Source of the DNA: Scilla litardierei
Lineage: Eukaryota; Streptophyta; Magnoliopsida; Asparagales; Asparagaceae
Assembly: GCA_030789695.1 (NCBI GenBank)
Contig: CM061134.1
Span: forward strand, 60,085,334-60,149,333
DNA: 64,000 bases
Direction: 5' to 3'
The position numbers were made by a program, and so were the translations under genes. Below the pieces are notes generated by a model. It was not told the DNA's origin. It did no database searches and was given only the letters and a program-made list of their open reading frames with translations. Within the stretch, counting starts at the first letter, position 1. Every line of letters starts with the position of its first letter. Positions 24,446 through 34,993 of this stretch are shown here, piece after piece.

Positions 24446-24650
24446 GTCCTAAATGACACCCTGACTTATAGGCATGCCATTGCATGGTAACGTACGGGCT
24501 AATAAAGTTGTTTAATCATCGACATTGATGAGAATGCATTAATTGAAGTAACGGTCAATCCGGACATTGATGAAGAAAATGATCGCCATGAATGCAAGCC
24601 ATAAGTGATTTATCAATACCATGAATGCAAGCCATAATTGTTGTATCAAC

Positions 24651-25817
24651 GGCCTCCATCTTCCGAGCTCTACTGCTACAAAGGTTGCGGTTGGGTGATG
24701 TGGCAAGCATGAGAGAGAAGTGACTTCGGTTGTATATCATGGTAGGCTAATGAGAATAATAATCCCCGATCGTATGACTAGATTCGACATGTGAGGTCTT
24801 CTAAGAATAATAGTGATACTCGATCGTATAGTCAGATTCGGCCCGTAAGGCCTTCATGGAATAATAGTAATCCTCGATCAGCCAGATTCGACTTATGAGA
24901 ATAATCTCTGATAGGATAGTTTGGTAGGCTTATGAGGGAGTAATCCCAGATTGATGGCCGATGAAGAGATAGCTTGGTATGCAAGGGAGTGACCCCGTGC
25001 AATACGGCCAACTAAAAGCTTAATCAACCAAGGGGAGTGACCCCGCCTTATGGCGGGTGCAAAAATGGGTCAACCTGCGATGAAGAGATATGTCGACATG
25101 CAATGAGAGTGGCCTCGCGTCTTACGATCGACTAAGAGCTTGATCGGCCTGCACGGGGAGTAGTCCCTCGACTAACGACCGATGACAAAGTTAGGTCGGT
25201 CTGCGAGGGGAGTCGCCCCTCGACTTACGGCCGACTAGCCCGTGTTGTTCTGAGCTGATCTGTGAGCCTGGACACTTTAGTGAAAATAAAGTGGGAAAGA
25301 AGGCCGATCAAATGACCTCTTAGGGTGCATTTGTCGAAGATATATCAGCTCGGTAAAAATATGTTAACTTGGCAAAAAACAAAAACCGAAATAAACACAA
25401 TGGTTTGCTTTGTTAGCTTGTTTTACCTATAATACCTCATCCAATCTGCTGGACGAGCTCAGATGGCAGAGGCACTATAAGTCATTCCGTGTAAGTCATC
25501 CTGCGTAAGTCATCCCCGCCCTGTAGAGGTCGTCCTGGATAAGTTGGCCTGGGGCCAACCTGCTTGCTTTTCTTCAATTGTGGTTCTGGATGTGCTCTCC
25601 ATCTCCCGTGAGAATGTTTGGAACTGCTCCAAAGTCACAAATTATAACTTGAGCATTCCATGAGGGAAAAAACTAGGATCCACTGGGAACAGAGTGACGT
25701 CTGCTGCCCCTTTGGGAGTTAGCATTTCAATCCTTTGATCAGTGAAACGATTCATTGTCGATGTGGTTGACGACGTGGATGTCGACTCGTTCCCATAGAC
25801 GGCTCCAAATATTTCGT
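24651..25817 (-). other. Internal region of the Tat element, non-coding with tandem repeats
   Basis: From about 24770 to 25250 loosely repeated segments carry GGGGAGT-x-CCCC and TCGACTTACGGCCGA. On the minus strand these correspond to the GACCGTAAGGCTGGGGGCAACTCCCC unit at 1.1-2.5 kb. No open frame or gag motif is seen. Confidence 0.6.
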
Positions 25818-26473
25818 TTTCTCACCACTGAAGTTATTGAGAGATAGTAGCTGACGTAAGATGTTGTAGGCCACTGATTGGACACCAGACAAGCTAACTG
25901 CTAGCTGAATGGACTCCGATTCGAGATATGTGAGTCGGGTCCGAGCTATCTCTCAGCTATTTGCAACACAGAAAGTTAGTCATGAGGTCGGATTTGGGGT
26001 TCGACCTAATCTCTTACGATACTTAAGTCAGTACATGACTCAAATGAGGCTCGAGGTGGCCTAATCTATGGTCGATCTGTTAGAGACACACACCGATAGC
26101 TTACACGCCAAGCCATAGAAGAAATGTAAAAAAGATATTAGGTCGGAGGAAGCCAGATCCAGTTTAAAGAGTACATGACCGTTGTCGGATATCGTTGTAG
26201 CTATTCGCTTGTGGAGTCGGAGTTGTAGTCGTTTGGATTGTGCTTGGAATTCCCCATGTCACCATGCTTTCCATTACCTCAAAGACTTCATATAGGCATG
26301 CCATTGCATGGTAACGTATGGGCTAATAAATTTGTTTTATTGTCGGTATTGATGAGGAGGCATTGATTGGAGTAACAATCAATCCGGATATTGATGAAGA
26401 AAACGGTCGCTATGAATGCAAGCCATAAGTGATGTATCAAATGCCATGAATGCAAGCCATAATTATTGTATCA
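25818..26473 (-). repeat. 5' LTR of the Tat element (uninterrupted copy)
   Basis: Direct copy of the split LTR to its left. It ends TTGTATCA at 26473, which is TGATACAA, the LTR start, on the minus strand, and is followed by TSD GTTCT. Its left end has lost a few bases relative to the other copy. Confidence 0.8.
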
Positions 26474-26721
26474 GTTCTGCCTGTGGAATAGGTTGTCACG
26501 ATTTCTTATCATATATTGCTTGTGTAAGAAATTTTCACACCCAAACGGTGAGAAGGGATTTCATCCATATTCTCACATATCACGTTTGTAGCGGATACCA
26601 GTGTTGGACTAAAAACGGGCTCCTTTTTCTCCACTAATTTCTATTAATGCTAAAATCCGTTAATATTCATAAATGGAAGGAGCTGATAAAACAAAATGAC
26701 AACTCGCTTATTATCAAAAGG

Positions 26722-26896
26722 TAGGGATGAGAATGGGCATGTCCAAAGCCCAATTGGGTACCCAATTGGACATACCACATTCTAAATCCTTCATTATGAT
26801 CTAGGAAGATTAGCCAAGACCATAATGAAGGATTTAGAATGTGGCATGCCAATTGGATACCCAATTGAGCTTTGGGCATGCCCATTCTCATTCCTA
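26722..26896. mobile_element. hAT-type MITE with near-perfect hairpin
   Basis: 175 bp, terminal repeats TAGGGATGAGAATGGGCATG and its near-exact complement, flanked by the perfect 8-bp TSD TCAAAAGG (26714-26721 and 26897-26904). The arms are complementary over almost their full length with a short loop. An 8-bp TSD and TA(G)GG start indicate the hAT superfamily. It is non-coding. Confidence 0.9.
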
Positions 26897-26983
26897 TCAA
26901 AAGGGTAATGCATACCTCATGTTGTACATACTTTTGAGTTTAATAAAGGTTACACACTTTTTTAATTTTGGTGACCATTGAGA

Positions 26984-27425
26984 TGTAATAATCAATATGT
27001 TAGAGGGGGTTTATGATATGATTAGAAGATACGGACACGAATGTTATGCTCCAACATAGACACAAGTGTCAAACATGGCAACTATCCAAACTATGGACAA
27101 TATGTTACGGCTATATATGCATATTTGTTAGCATATGAGTATATGACTCCAATAAACACATATATGGCATTTATATTCATATAAAATGCTTATTTTTAGT
27201 AGGATGATCTTGAAAAAAAGATTTTGTCAAAAGAAAGCACAACATAGTTCATATGGTACATATTTTTAAGGTAATTAACGATATGTATATTTGTTGGTGT
27301 CGAATATGGATGGACAAGTGTCGCATTACGGTAATTTTTGATTGGAAGAAGTGTCTAACACACATAGGTTTTATGTAAAAACACCAATATCCTTTATACA
27401 AATGATGAAGAGAGATAAGATATGA
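26984..27425 (+). repeat. Copia-type LTR fragment interrupted by a ~350-bp insertion
   Basis: TGTAATAATCAATATGT at 26984 and TTTTATGTAAAAACACCAAT at 27369 correspond to one continuous stretch at 54133-54190, which follows a Copia RNase H relic. The intervening 27016-27366 is bordered by GGTTTATG and GGTTTTATG, a probable TSD. It includes GATACGGACACG and AGTGTC-type motifs seen in plant MITEs. Confidence 0.4.
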
Positions 27426-27844
27426 CTTGGACAAAGGTGGGCCCCTCCTCCACATCACCCTAAAAATAAAAACCACCCAAAAACACACCCAAGTTCAAAC
27501 ACCCAAAAACAAACTTTTCCATTTCCCCCCAACGATACCGACACACACCCACACATCTCACTCCTTATCGTTTGCACACGTACACCACATTATGTTGTGT
27601 GGTTTTTTTTCGCCGTGCACTTTGTGCACAGTAAATTTGTTGCAACTTGCAACTCTAAAATAAAATACATTAATTTACAGAGGGCACCCATTTATGCAGA
27701 TGGCAATTGTGGCAAAACAAATATGATAAACTGAAAAACTGAAAATCAAAAAACATCCAGTATATATAAGTTAATGTAAAAATGTAAAAATCTAAATTAA
27801 AAATTCATAAAAGAAAAAATGAAAAAAAATGAAAAATGGTAAAG
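27426..27844. other. Unassigned intergenic sequence
   Basis: A C-rich/A-rich low-complexity stretch (27440-27560), then AT-rich sequence. No gene, terminal repeat or RNA was recognised. Confidence 0.3.
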
Positions 27845-28190
27845 AATACTCACCATGAGAGGAAAATCCTCACTTGCGAAGATCGAATGCAGTATGTCAA
27901 AGCTCAATCAACTAAAAACCCCAAAACTGACAGGAAAAAAAATCAAAAATGGAAAAAAATAGAAAAATGGAAAAATGGAAATGAATACTTAACTTGATCG
28001 AAAACCCTCCCTTGCAACGATTGAACGCAGTATGTCGGAAACTCAATCGACAAAAAACCCGAAACTAGAAAAAAATCAAAAAACTGAAGAAAAAAAATGA
28101 ACAAATGAATAAATGAACAAATACTTACATTGATCAGAAAACCCTCCCTTGCAAGGATTGAACACCGGACGGCGAACCGCGATCGACTTC
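27845..28190 (-). repeat. Triplicated ~115-bp block
   Basis: Three units contain CCTC(A/C)CTTGCAA-x-GAT(C/T)GAAC(G/A), each flanked by A-rich AAAAAAATGAAA spacers. On the minus strand each unit resembles a short exon-like GC-richer piece followed by a (G/T)TAAGTATT splice-donor-like sequence. Only the third unit is followed by a GC-rich stretch. Origin unknown. Confidence 0.5.
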
Positions 28191-28384
28191 CACAAGAAAA
28201 TTTCGATTGATGGGGCTGATTAAAGCGGCTTGAGGGGCTGATTAAAGCGGCTTGAGGAGCTGAGCATTGATTAGGGCAAACTCGCGATTTTCTACCCAAA
28301 CCCCCGATGGCCTTATATTTTAACTAATGGATTTGGGCCAGGTCGGATCCACTTTTCGGTGGACCGACCTGCTACCCGAACTTT

Positions 28385-28585
28385 AAAAAACAATTAATAT
28401 CGGCCGATATTCCAAAAGGAAATATCGGTCGCAATATCGGCCTAAACCAGATATATCGGTGATATTTCCTCAAATATCGGAAACCACATTAAAACAACCT
28501 ATATCGTATCGGCCCAGTGATAATTTCGATATTGCGGCCGATATATCGGATATCAGACCGATATTTAGAACACTGCTGCTAGTAG
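28385..28585. repeat. ATATCGGCCGATAT repeat cluster (probable DNA-transposon end)
   Basis: At least ten copies of ATATCGG or its complement, several as the palindrome ATATCGGCCGATAT or CGATATATCGG, ending near GATATTTAGAACACTG. Such clusters occur at ends of plant DNA transposons. Neither a matching second end nor a TSD was located. Confidence 0.4.
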
Positions 28586-28689
28586 GCCCGATATTATATT
28601 CTCTGTATGTCTTTATACTAGATATCAAGCTAGACCTAAAGAGTCACACTAATTGCGGTTAAACGAATATTTCGTTACCTCAATCATTC

Positions 28690-29173
28690 ACTAGATTATG
28701 GGTTACTTTACCCTAAGTCTAGCACATATGAGTTAATCTCATATAGTGATGCCGACTTTACCGGATGCAAATCTGATAGGAAGAATACTAGTGACACTTG
28801 TCATTTTCTAGGAAATTCTCTAGTTTCTTGGTTTTTCAAGAAACAAAACTCGGTATCATTGTCCACGACTGAAGCGGAATATATCACAGCGGGTCTTGCA
28901 TGTGCACAAGTTCTTTGGATGAGACACCCTTAAATACTATGGTGTCAATTGTAATACTTGCCCTATCATGATTGATAACCAAAGTGCAATTTGTCTTTTA
29001 ATGAATCCGGTACATCACTTCCGTACCAAACACATAAATATGAGACACCATTTTATTAATGATCATGTAGCTAAGAAATACAACATCTTAAAGTACATTG
29101 AAACCCAAAAATAAATCGCTGACATCTTTACTAAACCTCTTAAAGAAGATTCATTTGTGAGGTTGTGTGGATA
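28690..29173 (+). pseudogene. Copia (SIRE-type) RNase H, 3' end of pol
   Basis: The frame from 28690 reads SYSDADFTGCKSDRK, CHFLGNSLVSWFFKKQNS, then LSTTEAEYITAG, the Copia RNase H blocks with their Asp and Glu metal ligands. After a stop near 28932 it continues in another frame as MNPVHHFRTKHINMRHHFI and ADIFTKPLKED, and ends LCG-stop. The rest of pol is absent to the left. One frameshift and extra stops make it inactive. It belongs to the element whose 3' LTR starts at 32539. Confidence 0.85.
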
Positions 29174-29469
29174 ATTAGGGATTATGGGTGAATCTGAATT
29201 GTAGAAGTTCATACCTTCATGTTATATCATGCTTAAACTCATATCATCATTTTTACTTCTCTTGTTTTGATAAACTATATGTTTCACATATATTTGTTTT
29301 CAGAGATGTATTTGAGATTTTGATAATTTCGATTGTTTGAATTAATTTACGTGATTTGTATATTAATCTATAAAATTTTGATATTGTTTTCTTGATTAGA
29401 TTTGTGTTAGAGTATAGGTCCTAGGGTGAGTTGTCTCTATCCTCTGGATTTTAACCTCACCGTGTATTT

Positions 29470-29900
29470 TTGGACCACGACAGACGATTGTCATTCCTTC
29501 GACAGTCGCCTGCCCAACTCGATTTTTCCTAACAGCAGACTGTATTTTTCGCACAGGCGACTGATGAAGATTTTTTAGTCGTCTGTCTCTGTAACAGGCG
29601 ACTGTAATTTGGTCATCAGGCACCTGTCCAAATCTTCAGATGTCTATGTTTTATCATCATACTTTTTGATTCTCTGTCAGACAACTGTCGTGTAAGTTAC
29701 AGTTGACTATCTCTCCAACAGGCGACTGTGAATTACTCAACAGTCGACTGTCTATCAACCAAAGCTAATCTCTATCCTGTCTACCAGTCGATTGACGATT
29801 GTTCATCAGTCGACTGTCTAATTTTGTAGCGGTTCGTTAACTCATCTGAGCCGTCGATTTATTGATCCAACGGCCCAGATTCTTTGGACCCCATCTATAA
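29470..29900 (+). promoter_or_regulatory. Internal LTR-like promoter of the SIRE-type element
   Basis: Between pol and the accessory ORF lies a cluster of CAGTCGACTGT (exact at 29741 and 29807) and about ten related forms (CAGGCGACTG, CAGTCGCCTG). It is followed by TCTATAACTT at 29895 and a pyrimidine-rich leader rich in TCTCCCTCCTTC and TCGATTTCTCGTCG. The same 11-mer and the same cluster-then-TATA order occur in this element's 3' LTR (32935-33775). No polypurine tract precedes it, so it does not look like an LTR start. Confidence 0.55.
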
Positions 29901-30172
29901 CTTCGAGGGCTGTCGATTCATTTCAGTTTTTCTCTCTCATCCAACTCGACTTCCCTCGTCTCCCTCCTTCGAATTCCAACTGTTGCCGTCGATTTCTCGT
30001 CGATTCGAAGCTCCAGTCTCCGATCTCTCTTCCTAATTGTTCGATTGCAAGTTCGATTGTCTCCTTCTCCATCGATCTTCTCGGATTAGGTATCGTTTTC
30101 GTTTGTCGATTCGTTCGTGCGTTCTTTCGTATTGTTTGATTCATGCTCTTTCATATCGTTTGATTCGTGCAA

Positions 30173-31640
30173 TGGCTCCCAAGACGACCGAGGAACCCTA
30201 AGCCTTCTACTGCCAAATCCAAGATACCCCACAAAGCCCGCACCAAGCACCCTGATCCTCCCTCCGACGTTTCGGCTTTCTATTCCCCTTCTTCTCCCCC
30301 CAAAGAAGAGCATACACTGAGCCTCTCCTGAAGCGTCAGCGTAAAACCATTGGTGTTAGCATCAATGAGCCTATCGCTGAGGCTGAACCTACTCGGGTGG
30401 CTACTGACACCCACCCCGAGTCTATTCCCGCTTTTACCCAAGGCCAAAATCCTCATGTGCCTCCATCGGATCCTCTAGTTCCCATTTGCCGAGACGATGC
30501 TTGTCTGGAAAAGTTACATGCCATGCTAGGGATCAAGCTCCTTCGTGAGCGATTTATTGTATTTCAGGCCTTCGCTGCTAAGAGACTTTCAGAGATTCTC
30601 TCGTCGACCCATTTGGATGATCTTTTTTTATTCTCTCAAGTCGACTCCCAACGTGCATATCCCTTCCTTGTCAAACTATTTTATGACAACCGCATTCGCG
30701 ATGAGTACGTTGACACGGGGGAGATTGCACAGTTGTTTAGGGGACCCATATCCGGCTTGACCCTACTCTCCTAGGAACCATTCTTAGGATTCCCTCCTCT
30801 GGCTCCTTACCTGCTGACATCTCCCTCTCTGATGTTGGTGATCTTGATCAGTCTGTCCTTCAGGACATGTTCACTCTGATCCCTTCATGCCTCTCTTCAG
30901 GCGTCAGGGCCTCCATGTTCTCTACTAGAGGTTGGGCTATTCACCTAGTGGTGAAGTCCAACATCTTGTCGAAATATGGCTCATCTGATCAGCCTTCTTA
31001 GGAGATCCTCCGATGTATGTATACTATTTTCTCTGGTATGTAAGTGAACTGGGCCAGAGTCCTCCTTGATCGGATGGACAAGGTTGAGTTCACTACTGAC
31101 TCCTCTTACATTCCTTATGGAGGTCTCCTCACTTTAGTCTTTCTCATTTTGGGATTATTGACTCCTTATGAGCATATGCCCCTTGGCCCTCTTCTTGATG
31201 CTTCTGCGAAGTCGAAGTCCTCTTCGGCTCTGCAGTCGGCATCAAAGAAGAGGCAATCTTCTTCAGCTCTGTCGCCATCCACCATTCCACCATCTGATCA
31301 ACCATCTTCCTCAGATGTACCCTCTCGTGACTTGTTGGACGAGAAGGTTTCTGGTTTATATGAATTATTTCATATAATGTTCCAGCATCAGGGGATTCCT
31401 TTCCATGATCATCTCAAATCTTTTGTACCATCTCCTCCGACTTCTCAGCCTCCTCCATCGGTCGTCACTGAGAATTTGGAGCATACTGGTGTTACTGCTC
31501 CTGAACCAGTTGCTTCTCCTGCTCCTCGGGATGTCTCATCTGCTGCTGCTCCTCCTCCTTCCGAGGATTCTTCGGTTGATCCAGAGACACAGGAATTCCA
31601 GGTTGTGTTGGCTACATCCTCAGTTGCTGATATGGATTGA
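30173..31640 (+). pseudogene. Accessory ORF downstream of pol (plant transposon-protein family), degraded
   Basis: Starting MAPKTTEEP (30173), a basic Pro/Ser-rich N-terminus leads, after a frameshift near 30195, into a conserved region at 30505-30775 (LLRERFIVFQAFAAK, SQRAYPFLVKLFYDN). This resembles the 'putative plant transposon protein' domain (Pfam Transposase_32) commonly encoded by plant LTR elements. The frame continues after several stops as VNWARVLLDRMDKV and YIPYGGLLTLVFLILGLL (31044 on), then a Ser/Pro-rich tail to 31640. Function unknown; the hydrophobic stretch near 31130 is single. It sits between RNase H and the 3' LTR. Confidence 0.6.
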
Positions 31641-32524
31641 CACTCTGCGAAGAGCACTCACCCTTAAACCGAGATTTTTTAGGATTGAGAGTTTTGAGTG
31701 ACTGTGTGTATTTTGATCTATTTGTTTTTTTGAGTTCGGATGTATGATGATGTTTGTATGTCGATCACTTTGTTTGGATATACATGGAGTTGTCATTGTT
31801 TATTTTGTACTCCTTGTAATTTTGGATTATATATATATATATGAAAATGCTTTTACTTCATATTCTGCTTCACACTTTGTCTCATTGTTTATGTTAATTG
31901 TGTGAAAATTGTGAAACTGTCTCTCTTTGTATGCTATTTCATATACATGATGTGATGTGGGACGTTTTTCTCATTTGACTTGAAATGTTGATATTGGATT
32001 CTCGTTCCTTCAGTCAACTAAGATTTCTTGTGTTTTATGAGTTTTTGGTGTATATATATATATATATATATCAATGAGATGCACCTTCATGATTATTTTA
32101 TCTCCGATTATATGTTGGCATCCCATTTGATATACATCATATCTTTAGACTCGCATGATTGTTTTAATACTTATTTAGCACTATTGTTGTTATTCCACTC
32201 CCACTTTTGGATAATGCCATAGGAAGAGAGAAATAAACATATCATAATTATGTGCTAAGTAAATTCTAATTCTAAACTTGAATCTAAGATTGAAGTTGCC
32301 TTAGATTCAGTGGGAGTAAGATATAATGAAGTTGGATTATAAAATCCTAAATTCCAAGATTTCAAGAAAATCATTTTATTCATTCATATATTACATCCTT
32401 ACTTCAATTGATCTATAGATGTCCTTATATTCATTGACTAACTTGATTGGCATCTATGTAGGGGAAGTAAGTTTTCTTTAAGCACAATTATTTATCTTTT
32501 TGTTTTTGTTTGTTTGTCATCATC
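31641..32524 (+). other. 3' untranslated region of the SIRE-type element
   Basis: AT-rich, with (TA)n runs at 31831 and 32051; no open frame with family resemblance. It ends in TTGTCATCATCAAAAAGGGG, the sequence that commonly precedes SIRE-type 3' LTRs. Confidence 0.5.
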
Positions 32525-32538
32525 AAAAAGGGGAAGAA
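32525..32538 (+). other. Polypurine tract of the SIRE-type element
   Basis: AAAAAGGGGAAGAA immediately precedes TGTTGAG, the LTR start. Confidence 0.8.
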
Positions 32539-34453
32539 TGTTGAGTATTGGACTTCTCCCTAGTTGGTGTTAATGATGAGCAAACATAAATACTTGTGTC
32601 TAATCCCATAATTGCAATTAATCCATTGCCTAAGCATATCATGAAGATCAAATAGCAATGGATGTCACTCAAAGATCAATGAAAGCATGAAAAGTGGATT
32701 GGATGATCAAAAATGGTGATTGAAGCTCATATAATACTCAAGCTCATACTTGGGATAGAAGAGAGATTTCTACACAATGTAGTCTTTTTATTCTATTTTA
32801 GTATGTAGCTTAGAAGTAGAATTATGTTGGAGCACACACACATCTTCATTTATGTCCTAGGAAATCATTAGATCACTTTTCCTTAAACTCCAATTCAGTT
32901 TTATCAAGCATGTGCATGTTGTGATTTCAACAGGAGACTGATGAACGTTTTACAGTCGCATGTCTCAAAACAGTCGACTGTGATTTGTTTTACAGTCGCC
33001 TGTTATACACATACTTAATCAGTTGATTTTTGGGCTTCCTAAAACTTCATGCAACTGCTGTACATTTTACAGGCGCCTGTCGTAGATAGTCGACTATGAT
33101 TTGTTGATCAGTCGCATGTCTATCTTCAGCCCAAAGATCAGTTTCAATTTCATCTAGCAAGTCGACTGATGTTGTATTGACAGTCGCATGTCCAAGGCAC
33201 AGTCGACTGTCAATGCTTCAACAGTCGCATGTCCATGATTCCTCTGTAGAATCTGTTCTATGGAATGTTTAACATTCTAGTGCCAGTCGACTGATGTTGT
33301 ATTTACAGTCGCATGTCCAATGGCACAGTCGACTGTCAATGCTTCAACAGTAGTCTATCTTTGAATTCTCTCCAGACTTTGCTCTCTGGAAAGTTTCAGG
33401 TTTTGTGACAGTCGACTGATGTTGGTTCCACAGTCGACTACACATGGCACAAGCGCTATGTGTTCCACATCAGTCGCATGTCATGTCTTCCCAAAACTTT
33501 CTGGGATCTTCTCAGCTTACCCATATTGCGACTAGTCACCTATAGAAGGATTTACACTCGCCTGTTGGATTTACAGGCGCAAGCCTTCTCTCATCAGTCG
33601 ACTGTCCACGTGGTAAGTTACCGTTTGAATTTTCACCTACCATCTACCACAGTGCAGCAGTCGACTGTGTTTTGTTCGACTATCGACTGTTTAAATTCTA
33701 TCCGTTGGCTTTTTCTACACTGGTTTCAAAGGGGTTTTTGGGGATTCAGTTTGATGGTTTTGAGAAACCTATAAAGAGAGCCTCTACTGTTCCATTGAGA
33801 GGTTACTCATCTACTATAGAAAACCCTAAGCTTTCATCTTCAAGCTTCTCAAACTCTCAAATCCTAAATCCCTAGAATTCCAATCTTTTCTTCTCTTGCT
33901 CTCCAACCTAGAATCAAAGAGATATCTTCTAGGCAATTGTTGGTGACAAGATAAAGTGCTTTTCTCTCTTCCAAGAGAGACCTCAACACTCAACACACTT
34001 GCTCCTTCAAGTTCTACTTCAAGGCATATGTGATTGTAAGTGTTGTCATTTCAATATTTCATAACTTTCGTTATTAGATTAACTCTCCGTTTGTGAGAGT
34101 TGTTTGCTTGCTTCCAAGTTGTGGGAGTCAAGGACATCGAGTATATTTCGATTTCACTTGTAGGGTTACTACAAGTGGGTTTAAAGGAAACCTCAAGTTA
34201 GGGTTCTAACTTGAGCATCCGGTGGTATATGGATGGAAGGGACGTAGAATTACCGGGAACAAGTCAGGAGTTGACTTGGGTAATCCGAACCCTTGAAACA
34301 TCCTTGTGTTAGCATTGTTTCTATTTAGAGTTTATTTACATTCCGCATTATTTGTTGGTTAGGAATTTAATTTGATGTAATTATCATTTTAAATTGTATA
34401 AACACTATTCAACCCCCCTTCTGGTGTTTTCCTCATAGCCATGGACCTTACAC
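32539..34453 (+). repeat. 3' LTR of the SIRE-type Copia element
   Basis: About 1.9 kb from TGTTGAGTATTGG to about TTACA. Within it, 32935-33690 has CAGTCGACTGT (exact near 32970, 33198, 33325, 33595 and 33657) plus many CAGTCGCATGTC variants. A TATAAA box is at 33770-33775, and the ACTATTCAACCCCCCTTCTG motif lies near the 3' end at 34406. The right border is approximate because the 5' half of the element is missing. Confidence 0.75.
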
Positions 34454-34993
34454 ATCAAACTTCCTACGCACACACATCCAATAAAATGGGGTAGCAAAAT
34501 GTAGAAACAGACATTTGTTGATTAGTACAAAAATTTATTAGGGATAGCACAAACACTTCTACTATATATGCTATTAGAGATAGCATAAACACTTATATAT
34601 ATGACTGCTACAAAAATTTGCTTGACTGATGATGTGTTGACTACTTACCTTAAAAATAGTATACCTTCTACTATAGTTGATGATGATATTTCATATCACT
34701 TGTTATCTTTTGAGCTAGATTTGTAACATACCATTAATTATTATATGTATCATTAATAATTTTAATAACCTGTTAATTATTATTATTTCTGTTGTTTAGT
34801 AATAAATAATACTAATAAGGGTTTTATGCAATTTACGTGATTTTTGGTATGTTGATCATCCATGATGTGAAGAACCCCATGAAAAAAATCCAAAAAATAT
34901 GGGATATGGTGGGAAATGGGGGCGACTCATTAGATTTTATCTAAGTAGTCCCCCTAGGAACACTTTACTCTATGTATATATATGAATATATAT
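34454..34993. other. Unassigned AT-rich sequence
   Basis: No coding frame or RNA recognised. It contains small repeats of TAGCATAAACACTT and TATATATG-type runs. Confidence 0.3.

Larger units (their letters stand above)
21053..24464 (-). mobile_element. hAT DNA transposon, degraded
   Basis: The 3412-bp element has terminal inverted repeats TCAGGGTGTCATTT (left) and its complement AAATGACACCCTGA (right). The 8-bp TSD is CTTATATG (21045-21052) and CTTATAGG (24465-24472), 7 of 8 identical. The uninterrupted site exists in the sister LTR as CTTCATATAGGCATGCC. GC-rich subterminal blocks and a perfect hairpin flank the transposase. Confidence 0.88.
19126..24650 (-). repeat. 3' LTR of the Tat element, split by two nested insertions
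   Basis: LTR sequence occupies 19126-19565, 21019-21052 and 24465-24650. Removing the solo LTR and the hAT element gives a sequence collinear with the other LTR (25818-26473), including GGCATGCCATTGCATGGTAACGT and a twice-repeated ATGAATGCAAGCCATAA. The end GTGAGAAAACATCCTGAAACA matches the LTR end at 6031. Confidence 0.8.
19126..26473 (-). mobile_element. Non-autonomous Tat-lineage LTR retrotransposon, later interrupted
   Basis: A short gypsy element read on the minus strand. The 5' LTR is about 25818-26473. The leader at about 25794-25817 reads, on the minus strand, TTTGGAGCCGTCTATGGGAA, the primer-binding/leader motif of Tat elements. The 3' LTR is 19126-24650, now split by two insertions. 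The purine-rich GGAAGATGGAGG precedes the 3' LTR start TGATACAA. TSD GTTCT is at 19121-19125 and 26474-26478. The ~1.2-kb internal region has no coding capacity. Without the insertions the element would be about 2.5 kb. Confidence 0.8.

Noticed and set aside
29396..30172. Interpretation as an ordinary LTR of a second nested Copia copy
   Set aside because: No polypurine tract or TG start before the cluster, no CA end or primer site before the ORF, and no TSD; an internal promoter fits better, though this is not excluded.
31831..32075. (TA)n runs as possible promoters or microsatellite loci of note
   Set aside because: Short simple repeats, frequent in AT-rich plant DNA; no associated gene start.
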